A DNA stretch of 64,000 nt from NCBI GenBank assembly GCA_024628785.1, contig CP102405.1, forward strand, positions 434,001-498,000, given 5' to 3'. Source of the DNA: Fusobacteria bacterium ZRK30 (GTDB taxonomy: Bacteria > Fusobacteriota > Fusobacteriia > Fusobacteriales > Fusobacteriaceae). The notes below the pieces were generated by a model. It did no database searches and was not told the DNA's origin. It saw only the letters and a list, made by a program, of their open reading frames with translations. A program made the translations under genes and the position numbers. This document shows positions 49,541 to 63,528 of this stretch, one piece after another (position 1 is the stretch's first letter; every line of letters starts with the position of its first letter).

Positions 49541-50908
49541 ATGTTTGATACAATAGCGGCAATATCTACTCCTAGAGGAGAAGGTGGAATAGGAATTGTC
49601 AGAATGTCTGGAGGAGACTCTATAAACATTCTTTCGAAAATATTTAGACCGATATCTAACAAAAAAGTAGAAGAATTAAAGAATTTTACTATTAATTATG
49701 GACATCTGTATTCAGGTGAAAAATTAGTAGATGAAGTAATGGTCAGTATAATGAAGGGTCCCAAAACTTATACTAAGGAAGATATAGTAGAGATAAACTG
49801 CCACGGTGGATATCTTATGACTGAAAAAGTATTGGAGTTAGTTTTGTCTAGTGGAGCTAGAATTGCTGAGCAGGGTGAATTTACAAGAAGAGCTTTTATG
49901 AATGGAAGATTAGATCTTACCCAGGCAGAAGCTATAATTGATTTAATCCATGGTAAAACAGAAAAAAGTTTGTCTCTTTCATTGGATCAATTAAGAGGAG
50001 ATTTAAAAGACCAGATATTACATCTAAAGAAACTACTTCTAGATGTAGTTGCCCATATAAATGTGGTTTTAGATTATCCTGAAGAGGGAATCGACGATCC
50101 GTTACCAGAAGGTTTAGTAGATAATTTAAAGGAAGTTTTAGAAACTTCGGATAAATTATCAGCCTCTTATACCCAGGGAAAGATGATTAAAGAGGGAGTA
50201 AAAACAGCAATAGTTGGAAAACCTAATGTAGGAAAATCCAGTTTGTTAAACTCTTTATTAAAAGAAGAAAGAGCAATAGTAACTCATATTCCAGGAACAA
50301 CAAGGGATGTAATAGAGGAAATTGTCAATATAAAGGGAATACCACTTATCCTGGCTGATACAGCAGGAATCAGAAATACAGATGATATTATCGAAAGTAT
50401 TGGAGTGGAGAAATCTGAAAAGTTATTAAATGATTCAGATTTAATCTTGTTTGTTGTAGATGGCTCTAGAGAACTCAGTGAAGAGGATCTTAGAGTACAC
50501 AACAGTATTCATGCAGAAAAAGTTGTAGGGATATTAAATAAGATAGATATGGAACAAAAAATAGACTTATCTAAATTAGATAAAGTAGGTAGATGGATTG
50601 AAATTTCAGCGAAAGAAAATATTGGTATAACTAATATGGAAGAAGAAATATATTCTTATATTGTATCAGGTAAGGTTGAAGATTCATCGCAAACTTTAGT
50701 TATAACTAATATCAGACACAGATCTGCTCTAGTTAAAACAAAAGAAGCTATAGAAAATATATTTGAAACAATAAATATGGGATTACCAATGGATCTAATA
50801 GCTGTAGATTTAAAAGAAGCTTTAGATGCGCTATCAGAAGTGACTGGAGAGATATCATCGGAAGATGTTTTAGATCATATATTTAGTAATTTTTGTGTAG
50901 GAAAATAA
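49541..50908 (+). CDS. mnmE: tRNA modification GTPase MnmE
   Basis: A 455-residue GTPase that, with MnmG, makes the 5-carboxymethylaminomethyl group on U34 of some tRNAs. The N-terminal folate-binding domain ([19 protein letters not shown]) is followed by the G domain near residue 225 ([25 protein letters not shown]). The C-terminus ends in FCVGK, the conserved CxGK. It is four bases after jag. Confidence 0.96.
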   Translation: MFDTIAAISTPRGEGGIGIVRMSGGDSINILSKIFRPISNKKVEELKNFTINYGHLYSGEKLVDEVMVSIMKGPKTYTKEDIVEINCHGGYLMTEKVLELVLSSGARIAEQGEFTRRAFMNGRLDLTQAEAIIDLIHGKTEKSLSLSLDQLRGDLKDQILHLKKLLLDVVAHINVVLDYPEEGIDDPLPEGLVDNLKEVLETSDKLSASYTQGKMIKEGVKTAIVGKPNVGKSSLLNSLLKEERAIVTHIPGTTRDVIEEIVNIKGIPLILADTAGIRNTDDIIESIGVEKSEKLLNDSDLILFVVDGSRELSEEDLRVHNSIHAEKVVGILNKIDMEQKIDLSKLDKVGRWIEISAKENIGITNMEEEIYSYIVSGKVEDSSQTLVITNIRHRSALVKTKEAIENIFETINMGLPMDLIAVDLKEALDALSEVTGEISSEDVLDHIFSNFCVGK

Positions 50909-50924
50909 ATTATAAAAAAAATAT

Positions 50925-50960
50925 GAAATACTGCAGATATTTCTGCAGTATTTTTTTCTT
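50925..50960 (+). terminator. mnmE terminator
   Basis: AAATACTGCAG and CTGCAGTATTT pair around ATATTT and are followed by a T run. mnmG may have its own promoter or depend on read-through. Confidence 0.85.
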
Positions 50961-50993
50961 TTAATACATAGTATTTATATTTTAAAGAAAAAA

Positions 50994-51015
50994 ATGTATA
51001 CGAACAAAAATAAAG
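50994..51015 (+). repeat. Iteron just upstream of mnmG
   Basis: ATGTATACGAA-CAAAAATAAAG. It is open to the mnmG frame and would encode MYTNKNK, so gene callers may extend mnmG into it. Confidence 0.85.
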
Positions 51016-51032
51016 TAAAAAAAGGAGAACTT

Positions 51033-52883
51033 ATGAATTATGATGTAATCGTTGTAGGTGGAGGACATGCTGGATGTGAAGCTGCACTAGCTTCAGCAAG
51101 ATCAGGATTAAAAACAGCTCTATTTACAATATATTTAGATACTATAGCTATGATGTCGTGCAATCCTTCTATAGGAGGACCAGGAAAAAGTCATATAGTT
51201 GCAGAAGTAGATATATTAGGTGGAGAGATTGGGAAACATACCGATAAATATAATTTACAGTTAAAACACTTAAATACCAGTAAGGGACCTGCAGCCAGGA
51301 TTACTCGTGGACAAGCGGATAAATATTGGTATAGGGTAAAAATGAAAGAGATGATAGAAAATACTCCTAACTTAGATAGTATTCAAGGTACAGTAGAGGA
51401 CATTATTATTGAGGATGGACAAATAAAAGGTGTTATCTCCGACCTGGGAATTGAATATGGAGCAAGTTCGGTAATATTAGCTACCGGAACTTTCTTAAAG
51501 GGACGAATAGTTATTGGAGATGTAAAGTATCCTGCAGGTAGGATAGGCGAGAAGTCTGCTGAAAAATTATCAGATGCATTGGTTAAAAGCGGAATAATAC
51601 TGGATAGGTATCAAACTGCTACTCCTCCAAGGGTGGATATGAGAACTGTGGATTTCAGTAAGATGAAGGAGATGCATGGAGAAGATCATCCAAAATATTT
51701 TTCATTGTTTACTAAGAAGGAAAAAAATAATAATGCACCTACATGGCTGACATACACAACTCCTGAAACTGTAAAAGTAGCTCAAGACTTGTTGGAGTAT
51801 TCACCAATAGTAAGTGGGATAATAGAAACTCATGGGCCGAGACACTGCCCGTCACTGGATAGAAAAGTTTTAAACTTTCCTGAGAAAACAAATCATCAAA
51901 TTTTCTTGGAATTGGAATCAAAAGAAACAAATGAACTTTATGTAAATGGTTTGACAACAGCTATGCCCCCATTTGCTCAAGAAAAAATGATGAGAACTAT
52001 AGCAGGATTAGAAAATGCTAAAATAATGAGGTATGGTTATGCAGTAGAATATGACTATGCACCATCTTATCAGTTGTATCCTAGTTTAGAGAGTAAAAAG
52101 ATAAAAAATCTTTATTTTGCAGGACAGATAAATGGAACTTCTGGATATGAAGAAGCTGCAGCTCAAGGATTTTTAGCAGGGGTAAATGCCAGTAGAAAAG
52201 TATTAGGGAAAGAACCTGTTATAATAGATAGAACAGAGGGTTACCTAGGGGTATTAGTCGATGATATAATCCATAAAAAAACTCCAGAACCATATAGAGT
52301 ATTACCGTCTAGAGCAGAATACAGATTAACTCTTAGATTTGACAATGCATTTATGAGACTAATAGATAAAGCTAAAGAGATAGGTATTGTTTCTGAGGAT
52401 AAAATTAAGTTTTTAGAGGACGCCAGAGAGACGGTAAGATATGAAGTTGAAAGAATAAATCAAATAAGTATCTCCATGAAACAGGCAAATGAAGTTTTAG
52501 AAAGTGTAGATGCCAAGGACAGATTTGGTAAAGGGGTAAAATTATCTGAACTATTAAAACAAAAAGAAGTTACCTATGATTCTTTGGGATTAATTATAGA
52601 TGTTAAAGAGTTGCCTACATTTGTTAAAAACCAGATTGAAACTATAGTTAAGTACAATGCATTTATTGAGAGAGAAAAAACACAAATAGAAAAGTTTAGA
52701 AAATTAGAGAGTATGAAAATACCAGAAGGATTTAAATTTGAAACCATAGCAGGATTATCTAATATAGCCAGAGATGGATTAGAACAGATAAAACCGTTGT
52801 CTATTGGAGAAGCTACAAGGATAAGTGGGGTAACAGGAAATGATATAGCAATACTTATTACAAATTTAGAGAATATGAAATAA
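51033..52883 (+). CDS. mnmG: tRNA uridine 5-carboxymethylaminomethyl modification protein MnmG
   Basis: A 616-residue FAD enzyme, partner of MnmE. The N-terminal FAD loop is VVGGGHAGCEAALASARSG. AMMSCNPSIGGPGKSH, QTATPPRVD and GQINGTSGYEEAAAQG are all family marks. I choose the ATG at 51033 because AAAAAGGAG precedes it and the family starts here. The upstream in-frame ATG at 50994 lies in an iteron. Confidence 0.96.
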   Translation: MNYDVIVVGGGHAGCEAALASARSGLKTALFTIYLDTIAMMSCNPSIGGPGKSHIVAEVDILGGEIGKHTDKYNLQLKHLNTSKGPAARITRGQADKYWYRVKMKEMIENTPNLDSIQGTVEDIIIEDGQIKGVISDLGIEYGASSVILATGTFLKGRIVIGDVKYPAGRIGEKSAEKLSDALVKSGIILDRYQTATPPRVDMRTVDFSKMKEMHGEDHPKYFSLFTKKEKNNNAPTWLTYTTPETVKVAQDLLEYSPIVSGIIETHGPRHCPSLDRKVLNFPEKTNHQIFLELESKETNELYVNGLTTAMPPFAQEKMMRTIAGLENAKIMRYGYAVEYDYAPSYQLYPSLESKKIKNLYFAGQINGTSGYEEAAAQGFLAGVNASRKVLGKEPVIIDRTEGYLGVLVDDIIHKKTPEPYRVLPSRAEYRLTLRFDNAFMRLIDKAKEIGIVSEDKIKFLEDARETVRYEVERINQISISMKQANEVLESVDAKDRFGKGVKLSELLKQKEVTYDSLGLIIDVKELPTFVKNQIETIVKYNAFIEREKTQIEKFRKLESMKIPEGFKFETIAGLSNIARDGLEQIKPLSIGEATRISGVTGNDIAILITNLENMK

Positions 52884-52922
52884 AATTTTAGGTAAAATAC
52901 AAAGTATTGTCTGTTAACAAAT

Positions 52923-52944
52923 ATGTATATAGACAAAAATAAAG
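52923..52944 (+). repeat. Iteron downstream of mnmG
   Basis: ATGTATATAGA-CAAAAATAAAG, the rightmost clear copy, between mnmG and the fluoride riboswitch. Confidence 0.85.
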
Positions 52945-52964
52945 TTGAACTATATATATTTATA

Positions 52965-52994
52965 TTTACTTAAAAATATTTTGTATGATATAAT
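52965..52994 (+). promoter_or_regulatory. Promoter of the fluoride riboswitch transcript
   Basis: A good -10 TGATATAAT (hexamer 52989-52994) has TTTACT 18 bases upstream at 52965-52970. It lies directly before the aptamer. Confidence 0.6.
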
Positions 52995-53001
52995 TTATCC
53001 A

Positions 53002-53063
53002 GGAGATGAAGCTCTCCTTAGATTTGGATCTAAAACTACTTGCAAAAAGTTAATGGCTTCTAC
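53002..53063 (+). ncRNA. Fluoride riboswitch (crcB motif)
   Basis: The order GGAGATGAAGCTCTCC, a variable hairpin (TTAGATTTGGATCTAAA), AACT...AGTT, then AATGGCTTCTAC matches the fluoride aptamer, including the GATG box and the pseudoknot GAAGC/GCTTC. It is 62 bases long. It overlaps a terminator and precedes a cation/proton antiporter, a gene class already known from this riboswitch regulon. Confidence 0.92.
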
Positions 53064-53100
53064 ACCGATACAATTTTTGTATTGGTGTAGAAGTTTTTTT
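53057..53100 (+). terminator. Fluoride riboswitch terminator
   Basis: CTTCTACACCGATACAA and TTGTATTGGTGTAGAAG form a stem followed by T7. Its 5' arm includes the aptamer's pseudoknot strand, so fluoride binding should block the terminator and switch the gene on. Confidence 0.88.
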
Positions 53101-53125
53101 ATTATATATATTTAGGAGGAAAATT

Positions 53126-54313
53126 ATGTTAAATGTTTTGGTTTCGTTTTTAATTTTATTTGTAGGTGGAGTAATAGTTGGAAAATTAGTTGAAAAAATA
53201 TATCTGCCCAAATTAATAGGTATGATTGCATTTGGTTGTTTAGCCAATGTATATCTAAAAATAATAGATCCTGCAGCTTTGGAATTGGGGGGAGTTTTAA
53301 AAAATCTAGCTTTGGTCGTAGTATTATTAATAGCAGGTTTAGGGATTAGAAAAAAACAAATAAAAAAAGTAGGAAGAGCAGCAGTACTTCTCAGTTTGAT
53401 ACCTGTGTCAGTAGAGGGGTTGGCAGTTATGTTTTTATCCATAAAATTTTTGGGGCTGCCAACGATACAAGCTGGAATATTGGGATTTATAATAGCGGCA
53501 GTGAGTCCGGCAGTATTAGTTCCTGCCATGGTAGACCTGATAAAGAGAGGTTTAGGAGAAAAAAAAGCTATACCTCAAATGCTTCTGACAGGAGCTTCTG
53601 CAGATGATAGTGTAGCCATTGCTATGTTTACATCCTTCATGGGGATGTATCTAGGTACCAGTGGTGGAATTTTAAAAAATTTAATAACTATACCAATTTC
53701 TACAGCAATAGGAATAGTTGTAGGAGTTATAGTCGCTGTAATAGCAGGGGAAATATCTAAAAAAATAAAATCTGAAATCTTCCAGACTATATTAGTAGGA
53801 GGAATGGCAGTTGGAATGAGGATAATTGAAACTACATATCATTTAAGATACTTTAATTCCCTTTTAGGAATAATGGTAATTGGTTATGTAATAACTAACT
53901 ATTATGAATGGTTAGGAAATAATATAATGGATGGTTTGGGAAAAGCCTGGTCAGTAGGAGCGGTATTTTTATTTACATTAGTAGGAACAGCTATAGATCC
54001 TTCACTTGTTGGAAATATATTTTATATTGGTAGCGTGATAGTATTTATATCTCTTATAGTAAGGTCAATTGGTGTATTAATAGCTCTGATAGGTACAGAT
54101 TTAAATATGAAAGAGAGATTGTTTTGTGTAATAGCTTACCTGCCTAAAGCAACGGTTCAATCAGCTAAAGCTGGTATACCTGTTCAAATGGGTGTGGTAG
54201 GAGGAGAGTTGATACAAGCCATGGCAATATTAAGTGTAATTATAACGGCACCGGTAGGTGCTATTGGAATAAGGTTGAGTGCAGATAAATTATTGGAAAA
54301 AAAAATTAATTAA
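53126..54313 (+). CDS. Cation/proton antiporter (CPA/NhaP-like), fluoride-responsive
   Basis: A 395-residue inner-membrane protein with about twelve hydrophobic segments. LPKLIGMIAFG near residue 30 and SADDSVAIAMFTSF near residue 153 (paired aspartates of the ion site) are typical of CPA exchangers. Control by a fluoride riboswitch suggests that it exports fluoride or corrects pH or sodium imbalance during fluoride stress. It has no C-terminal TrkA/RCK domain. AGGAGGAAAA precedes the ATG. Confidence 0.88.
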   Translation: MLNVLVSFLILFVGGVIVGKLVEKIYLPKLIGMIAFGCLANVYLKIIDPAALELGGVLKNLALVVVLLIAGLGIRKKQIKKVGRAAVLLSLIPVSVEGLAVMFLSIKFLGLPTIQAGILGFIIAAVSPAVLVPAMVDLIKRGLGEKKAIPQMLLTGASADDSVAIAMFTSFMGMYLGTSGGILKNLITIPISTAIGIVVGVIVAVIAGEISKKIKSEIFQTILVGGMAVGMRIIETTYHLRYFNSLLGIMVIGYVITNYYEWLGNNIMDGLGKAWSVGAVFLFTLVGTAIDPSLVGNIFYIGSVIVFISLIVRSIGVLIALIGTDLNMKERLFCVIAYLPKATVQSAKAGIPVQMGVVGGELIQAMAILSVIITAPVGAIGIRLSADKLLEKKIN

Positions 54314-54320
54314 TAAAAAA

Positions 54321-54353
54321 ATATGTTATCAACATTACATGTTGATAACATAT
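54321..54353. other. Perfect inverted repeat after the antiporter gene
   Basis: ATATGTTATCAAC and GTTGATAACATAT pair around ATTACAT. An A run precedes but no T run follows, so it could be a terminator acting leftward, an mRNA 3' stabiliser, or a protein-binding site. Confidence 0.6.
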
Positions 54354-54463
54354 AAGTTGTCTGGCTGTAAGTCAATAAAATAAACGATAGTTGATGTTTT
54401 GTTTTTTAAAAACAAAAAAAACAAAAAAAACAAAAAAAAATTCATAAAAAAACAAAAAAATCC

Positions 54464-54711
54464 TTGACGAAAACTTGTAAACGCGGTATACTTCTTCTTG
54501 TCCGCGAGGGAAAGCGAAAGCGACTTGAAGCGAGACAAACAACAGGACATTAGCAATTAAATAGAGAAAGAAAGTGTAAATTAAAAACTCAATTGTCGTT
54601 TGAAACTTTGTTTTCAAACAATCGATTAAGGTGTACAGTGGAATGAACCACTATAAAAATAATTATCTTTTAATAGATAGCTAAACTTCATTTATGAAGT
54701 TAGGATATAAA
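54464..54711 (+). promoter_or_regulatory. rRNA operon promoter and leader
   Basis: TTGACG (54464-54469), 17 bases, TATACT (54487-54492), preceded by a long A-rich stretch (54405-54462) that could act as an UP element. The leader shares about 170 bases with the other operons. GGACATTAGCAATTAAATAG (54545-54564, continuing to 54570) pairs with 56291-56316 in the spacer to form the 16S processing stem. Confidence 0.9.
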
Positions 54712-56232
<1,521 letters not shown>

Positions 56233-56517
56233 TAAGGAGCACTTTATGAGACCATGCAAATGGTATTACATAAAGAATATTTATACTGCTCTTTCTCTAT
56301 TTATTTGGTAATGTTCTCTTTTTTGAGAGAAAATACCAGTTGGACATTGAAAACTATATAGTAATGAAATAATAAATTAACAATTTTATTAGATCTTCAG
56401 TTACACGAGAGTGTAACAATAATTAACGAAGAGTTAGAAATAACTGAACGATAATTAGATTTCAAAAATTCTAAAAACAAATTAAGCAAAAAATATTAAA
56501 ATTCTATTTTAATAATA
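56233..56517 (+). other. 16S-23S spacer with processing stems, no tRNA
   Basis: The spacer holds the 3' arm of the 16S stem (CTTTCTCTATTTATTTGGTA, 56291-56310, continuing to 56316), complementary to the leader. It also holds the 5' arm of the 23S stem (56344-56381), complementary to 59482-59518 after 23S. Both are probable RNase III substrates. A hairpin TTCTCT/AGAGAA lies between them. Confidence 0.85.
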
Positions 56518-59460
<2,943 letters not shown>

Positions 59461-59481
59461 AAAGTAAATGATTTTTAGAAA

Positions 59482-59518
59482 GTTAATTTATGAAACATTA
59501 TTATATAGTTTTGAATGT
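59482..59518 (+). other. 3' arm of the 23S processing stem
   Basis: GTTAATTTATGAAACATT and ATTATATAGTTTTGAATGT are largely complementary to 56344-56381 in the spacer. Confidence 0.75.
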
Positions 59519-59542
59519 TTAACAATATTCAATAAGAAAGTA

Positions 59543-59662
59543 AGCTTGGTAAGAAAAGCTACGGGGGTACACCTGGTCACATTCCGAACCCAGAAGTTAA
59601 GTCCGTAAACGCCGAAAGTACTTAGGGGGCAGCCCCTTGGGAGGATAGGAACTTGCCAAGTC
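59543..59662 (+). rRNA. rrf: 5S ribosomal RNA
   Basis: About 120 bases. The core ACACCTGGTCACATTCCGAACC, read as ACACCTGGTC then ACATTCCGAACC, and AGAAGTTAAGTCC are diagnostic. The ends CTTGG and CCAAG pair. The tRNA cluster follows by 9 bases. Confidence 0.95.
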
Positions 59663-59671
59663 TTTCAAAAT

Positions 59672-59747
59672 GCTTCTTTAGCTCAGTTGGTAGAGCGCTC
59701 GACTGTTAATCGAGTTGTCACAGGTTCAAGTCCTGTAAGAAGCGCCA
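59672..59747 (+). tRNA. tRNA-Asn (GTT)
   Basis: 76 bases, anticodon loop CTGTTAA between CTCGA and TCGAG, CCA encoded. First of twelve tRNAs after 5S. Confidence 0.96.
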
Positions 59748-59752
59748 TTTAA

Positions 59753-59829
59753 CGGAGCATAGCGCAGCCCGGTAGCGCACCTGCCTTGGGAGCAGGGGGT
59801 CATAGGTTCGAATCCTATTGTTCCGACCA
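59753..59829 (+). tRNA. tRNA-Pro (TGG)
   Basis: 77 bases, anticodon loop CTTGGGA between CCTGC and GCAGG, CCA encoded. Confidence 0.96.
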
Positions 59830-59852
59830 TTTTTAATAGAATATAGCAAGAT

Positions 59853-59930
<78 letters not shown>

Positions 59931-59945
59931 AAAATTCTTTTAAAA

Positions 59946-60022
<77 letters not shown>

Positions 60023-60035
60023 TTTAAACAAATAT

Positions 60036-60112
60036 GGTGGTTGTAGTTCAGTTGGTAGAGCGCCAGTTTGTGGTACTGGTTGTCGCGGGTTCAAGTCCCG
60101 TCAGCCACCCCA
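60036..60112 (+). tRNA. tRNA-His (GTG)
   Basis: 77 bases including G-1 at 60036, which can pair with the discriminator C at 60109, the identity feature of tRNA-His. Anticodon loop TTGTGGT. Confidence 0.95.
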
Positions 60113-60125
60113 ATAAAAAAAATAT

Positions 60126-60201
60126 GCGCCACTAGCTCAGCTGGTAGAGCACTCGACTTTTAATCGAGTTGTCACAGGTTCAAACCCTGTGTGGCGCACC
60201 A
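60126..60201 (+). tRNA. tRNA-Lys (TTT)
   Basis: 76 bases, acceptor GCGCCAC/GTGGCGC, anticodon loop CTTTTAA, CCA encoded. Confidence 0.96.
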
Positions 60202-60216
60202 TAAAAAACAAAGTAT

Positions 60217-60292
<76 letters not shown>

Positions 60293-60310
60293 CAAATAAT
60301 TTTTAAGTAT

Positions 60311-60385
60311 GCTCCGTTCGTCTATCGGTTAGGATTCTTGGTTTTCACTCAAGCGGGAGGGGTTCAACTCCCCTACGGAGTACCA
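60311..60385 (+). tRNA. tRNA-Glu (TTC)
   Basis: 75 bases, acceptor GCTCCGT/ACGGAGT with GU closing, anticodon loop TTTTCAC, CCA encoded. Confidence 0.94.
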
Positions 60386-60409
60386 TATTTAAAAATATTA
60401 TATGTATAC

Positions 60410-60497
60410 GGTGGGATGTCCGAACTGGCTAAGGAGCCGGTCTTGAAAACCGGTGAACCCGCAAGGGGTCTGGGTTCGAGTCCCAGTCCCATCGCCA
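60410..60497 (+). tRNA. tRNA-Ser (TGA)
   Basis: 88 bases with a long variable arm (GAACCCGCAAGGGGTC region), anticodon loop CTTGAAA, CCA encoded. Confidence 0.95.
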
Positions 60498-60506
60498 TAC
60501 ATATAT

Positions 60507-60582
<76 letters not shown>

Positions 60583-60587
60583 CTTAT

Positions 60588-60663
60588 GCTCGCATAGCTC
60601 AGTTGGGAGAGCACCTGCCTTACAAGCAGGGGGTCACTGGTTCAAGTCCAGTTGTGAGCACCA
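60588..60663 (+). tRNA. tRNA-Val (TAC)
   Basis: 76 bases, anticodon loop CTTACAA between CCTGC and GCAGG, CCA encoded. Confidence 0.96.
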
Positions 60664-60685
60664 TTTAAATTTAATAGTATTATAT

Positions 60686-60762
<77 letters not shown>

Positions 60763-60773
60763 TATAAAAACTT

Positions 60774-60802
60774 TAAAAGTCTCTTTTGAGACTTTTTTTT
60801 AT
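60774..60802 (+). terminator. Terminator of the rRNA-tRNA operon
   Basis: AAAGTCTC and GAGACTTT around TTTT, followed by more T, twelve bases after tRNA-Asp. Confidence 0.9.
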
Positions 60803-61484
60803 ACAAAATTATATATAGGTAGCTTTAAAATCAAGACTTAATTTATGTCTACATATAATAATAAAATTGAAAGAAAAATCTTGAACTCTAATAAATTAAT
60901 TTAGTGTGTGAAATAGATATAACCAAAAAGGGTGGCTATAAGTAATTTTTTTGCTTGAGTTATCCTTTTTTGCTTTAAAATTTAATAAGAAACTTATCTA
61001 TAAAAATGATTTTATTTTAAAGATTTAAGTTTTACTTTTTATGTTTTTTGATCGATAAGTATAAATTACAATGTCAAAGGCAAACCGAAGTAAAAATAGT
61101 GGGGAGACACTAACTAACAATTGTTATTATAGAAGCACTACATGACTATAAACTTCAAAACAGGAGGTTGGTAATGATTTCTGTAGCGAAGGGCGATATT
61201 TGTTGCTGTTTGCGAGGTAGGTTCTATATATACTTTTTTGCTGACATTTCTTAATAATTAGTTTACTTGGAAGAGAAATAGAGTATTTAAAAACAGTAAA
61301 ATAACGAAAACGTTATCCTATTTTAAAGGAGATCTTTATTTTTTTGAATTATTTCATTTGTAATAACAAATGTGTTTTATCGGTTGTAAGGTAATAAAAA
61401 TAGGTATTAATAGAGGCCATTCTGCTTTTAAATTCTATTTTGGGAAATGTTTTGAAAAAACACAATAAAAAAACAAAAAAATCC
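60803..61484 (+). other. Intergenic stretch between tandem rRNA operons
   Basis: About 680 bases with no clear gene. It holds a possible degenerate iteron (60845-60866), a long wobble-rich hairpin (60925-60970, arms AAAAAGGGTGGCTATAAGTAA-like and complement, then T6), a possible leader-type RNA and small ORF (61074-61254, listed separately), and short hairpins at 61301-61316 (ATAACGAAAACGTTAT) and 61355-61372 (CATTTGT/ACAAATG). Confidence 0.6.
61174..61254 (+). CDS. Possible 26-residue leader-like peptide with a Cys run
   Basis: An ORF of 26 codons follows a near-perfect RBS (CAGGAGGTTGGTA). It encodes a peptide starting MISVAKGDICCCLRGR, with three consecutive cysteines at residues 10-12. 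Upstream, 61074-61173 has AAAGGCAAACCGAAG and GGGGAGAC blocks that look structured. A Cys-run leader peptide would suit cysteine-sensing attenuation, but no biosynthetic gene follows, only an rRNA operon. It may be a relic. I do not recognise the family. Confidence 0.4.
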   Translation: MISVAKGDICCCLRGRFYIYFFADIS

Positions 61485-61721
61485 TTGACGAAAAGCTGTA
61501 AACGCGGTATACTTCTTCTTGTGCATCAGAGAAATATCTTTGAAGCCAACAAAAGGACATTAGCAATTAAATAGAGAAAGAAAGTGTAAATTAAAAACTC
61601 AATTGTCGTTTGAAACTTTGTTTTCAAACAATCGATTAAGGTGTACAGTGGAATGAACCACTATAAAAATAATTATCTTTTAATAGATAGCTAAACTTCA
61701 TTTATGAAGTTAGGATATAAA
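61485..61721 (+). promoter_or_regulatory. Promoter and leader of the third rRNA operon
   Basis: TTGACG (61485-61490), 17 bases, TATACT (61508-61513). The first ~40 transcribed bases (TTGTGCATCAGAGAAATATC) differ from the other two operons. From GGACATTAGC (61554) on, the leader is identical to them. Confidence 0.88.
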
Positions 61722-63243
<1,522 letters not shown>

Positions 63244-63528
63244 TAAGGAGCACTTTATGAGACCATGCAAATGGTATTACATAAAGAATATTTATACTGC
63301 TCTTTCTCTATTTATTTGGTAATGTTCTCTTTTTTGAGAGAAAATACCAGTTGGACATTGAAAACTATATAGTAATGAAATAATAAATTAACAATTTTAT
63401 TAGATCTTCAGTTACACGAGAGTGTAACAATAATTAACGAAGAGTTAGAAATAACTGAACGATAATTAGATTTCAAAAATTCTAAAAACAAATTAAGCAA
63501 AAAATATTAAAATTCTATTTTAATAATA
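63244..63528 (+). other. 16S-23S spacer of the third operon
   Basis: Identical by eye to 56233-56517. It contains no tRNA and the same two processing-stem arms. Confidence 0.9.

Noticed and set aside
39172-52944. Dispersed 22-bp repeats considered as a CRISPR or parS-type array
   Set aside because: Spacing is irregular, there are no cas genes, and the motif is unlike the parS palindrome. A Rep iteron explains it better.
54372-54617. Two ORFs of 73-81 residues upstream of the 54.7-kb 16S gene
   Set aside because: They lie on the strand opposite the rRNA promoter in A-rich leader DNA; the promoter and conserved leader account for the sequence.
61074-61140. Possible cyclic-di-GMP-I riboswitch (AAAGGCAAACC start)
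   Set aside because: The GACGCAAAGCC block and the closing GGGTTGCC strand are absent, so only the first element matches.
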